A stretch of 32,917 nt of DNA, from positions 1-32,917 of the forward strand of contig JAHJMN010000204.1 of NCBI GenBank assembly GCA_018821305.1, read 5' to 3'. The notes beneath the pieces were generated by a model. It had not been told where the DNA came from and did not search any database. It was given only the letters and a program-made list of their open reading frames with translations. Below are positions 32,686 to 32,917 of this stretch, piece after piece. How positions within the stretch are numbered: the first letter of the stretch is position 1; each line of letters begins with the position of its first letter. A program made the position numbers and the translations under genes. The stretch is from Myxococcota bacterium (GTDB taxonomy: Bacteria; Myxococcota_A; Polyangia; HGW-17).

Positions 32686-32727
32686 TTAATTACAGGTAAA
32701 TAGGAAGTCAGGAAAACAGGGACAGGA
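32686..32727 (+). repeat. Direct repeat copy 1 (ATTACAGG...AGGAAAACAGGG)
   Basis: A 42-bp AT/CAGG-rich unit that recurs imperfectly about 150 bp further right. Both units share ATTACAGG, AGGAA-TCAGGAAAACAGGG and a final CAGGA. They flank a long inverted repeat, as in a small non-autonomous element. Confidence 0.7.
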
Positions 32728-32749
32728 TTAATAATAAAAACTAATATGG

Positions 32750-32796
32750 CACTGCCGAACAGCATTGGGTCTAAATGCAATGCTGATCGGTTAGTG
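32750..32796. repeat. Imperfect long inverted repeat (hairpin) between the direct repeats
   Basis: CACT, CCGA and CAGCATTG on the left pair with CAATGCTG, TCGG and AGTG on the right, broken by one A/A mismatch and a small bulge; the loop is 10 nt. The stem has 16 paired bases and lies centrally between the direct repeats. Confidence 0.75.
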
Positions 32797-32836
32797 AACT
32801 TCCGAGTGAATTAGTCAATAAATACAATCTTGCATA

Positions 32837-32879
32837 ATAATTACAGGCAGACAGGAATTCAGGAAAACAGGGGTCAGGA
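32837..32879 (+). repeat. Direct repeat copy 2
   Basis: A second, 43-bp copy of the CAGG-rich unit. Here CAGG occurs at short regular intervals (ACAGG, ACAGG, CAGG, CAGG, CAGG), followed by GGGTCAGGAGCAGGG, which resembles the flanks of some REP-type elements. Confidence 0.65.
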
Positions 32880-32917
32880 GCAGGGCGTTTACTTTGAAGG
32901 TGAGTGTTTTTGTGGCA

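Overview
The window (about 33 kb, AT-rich, Gram-negative type) looks like chromosome from a flagellated bacterium of the broad deltaproteobacterial kind (Myxococcota, Bdellovibrionota or a related lineage). The pointers are several lipoproteins with lipoboxes, large zinc-ribbon/GYF/TPR and PATAN (DUF4388)/TPR membrane proteins, an LDL-receptor class A lipoprotein and a multi-flagellin array. The lineage is inferred from domain style only. I see no rRNA, tRNA, CRISPR array or intact transposase gene.

Layout: (1) Positions 1-7017, minus strand: a tandem array of six short flagellin genes (five complete, one running off the left edge). Two small uncharacterised loci lie between them: a Trp-rich 85-aa ORF, and a Ser/Gly/Asp-rich gene apparently split over two reading frames. 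Every flagellin start is preceded, 17-24 nt upstream, by a short hairpin of different sequence, just 5' of the Shine-Dalgarno. The first and most divergent flagellin has a good sigma-28-like promoter. (2) 7388-11785, plus strand: a 1113-aa membrane fusion of a spermidine-synthase-like/MFS protein with an FMN-binding domain and a NosR/NapH-type iron-sulfur membrane module, then a small secreted protein and a YjbQ-family protein. (3) 11790-14020, minus strand: recF and dnaN, without dnaA or gyrB beside them. (4) 14021-14395: a divergent intergenic region with five copies of a TGTCGAT motif. (5) 14396-24490, plus strand: a tight run of zinc-ribbon/GYF/LPG-repeat/TPR protein, ksgA, pseudo-receiver/PATAN/TPR protein, tsaD, a degenerate nucleotide-cyclase-like membrane protein and a lipoprotein. 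(6) 24547-25050, minus strand: the LDLa lipoprotein. (7) 25183-31192, plus strand: tex followed by a sodium:solute symporter, an ATP-grasp ligase and an esterase, joined by 0 to 4 bp junctions. (8) 31196-32917: two small minus-strand lipoproteins, a DnaJ-type zinc-finger mini-protein, and a direct-repeat/hairpin element at the right edge.

How the parts fit: housekeeping translation, tRNA-modification and DNA-replication genes (ksgA, tsaD, dnaN, recF, tex) are mixed with lineage-specific envelope and signalling proteins. The two TPR proteins beside ksgA and tsaD share one plan: N-terminal cytoplasmic recognition domain, long disordered linker, one membrane helix, TPR-rich outer part. The most unusual items are the redox fusion protein, the flagellin leader hairpins with their interspersed small ORFs, the iteron-like cluster upstream of dnaN, and the symporter/ATP-grasp/esterase cassette behind tex.
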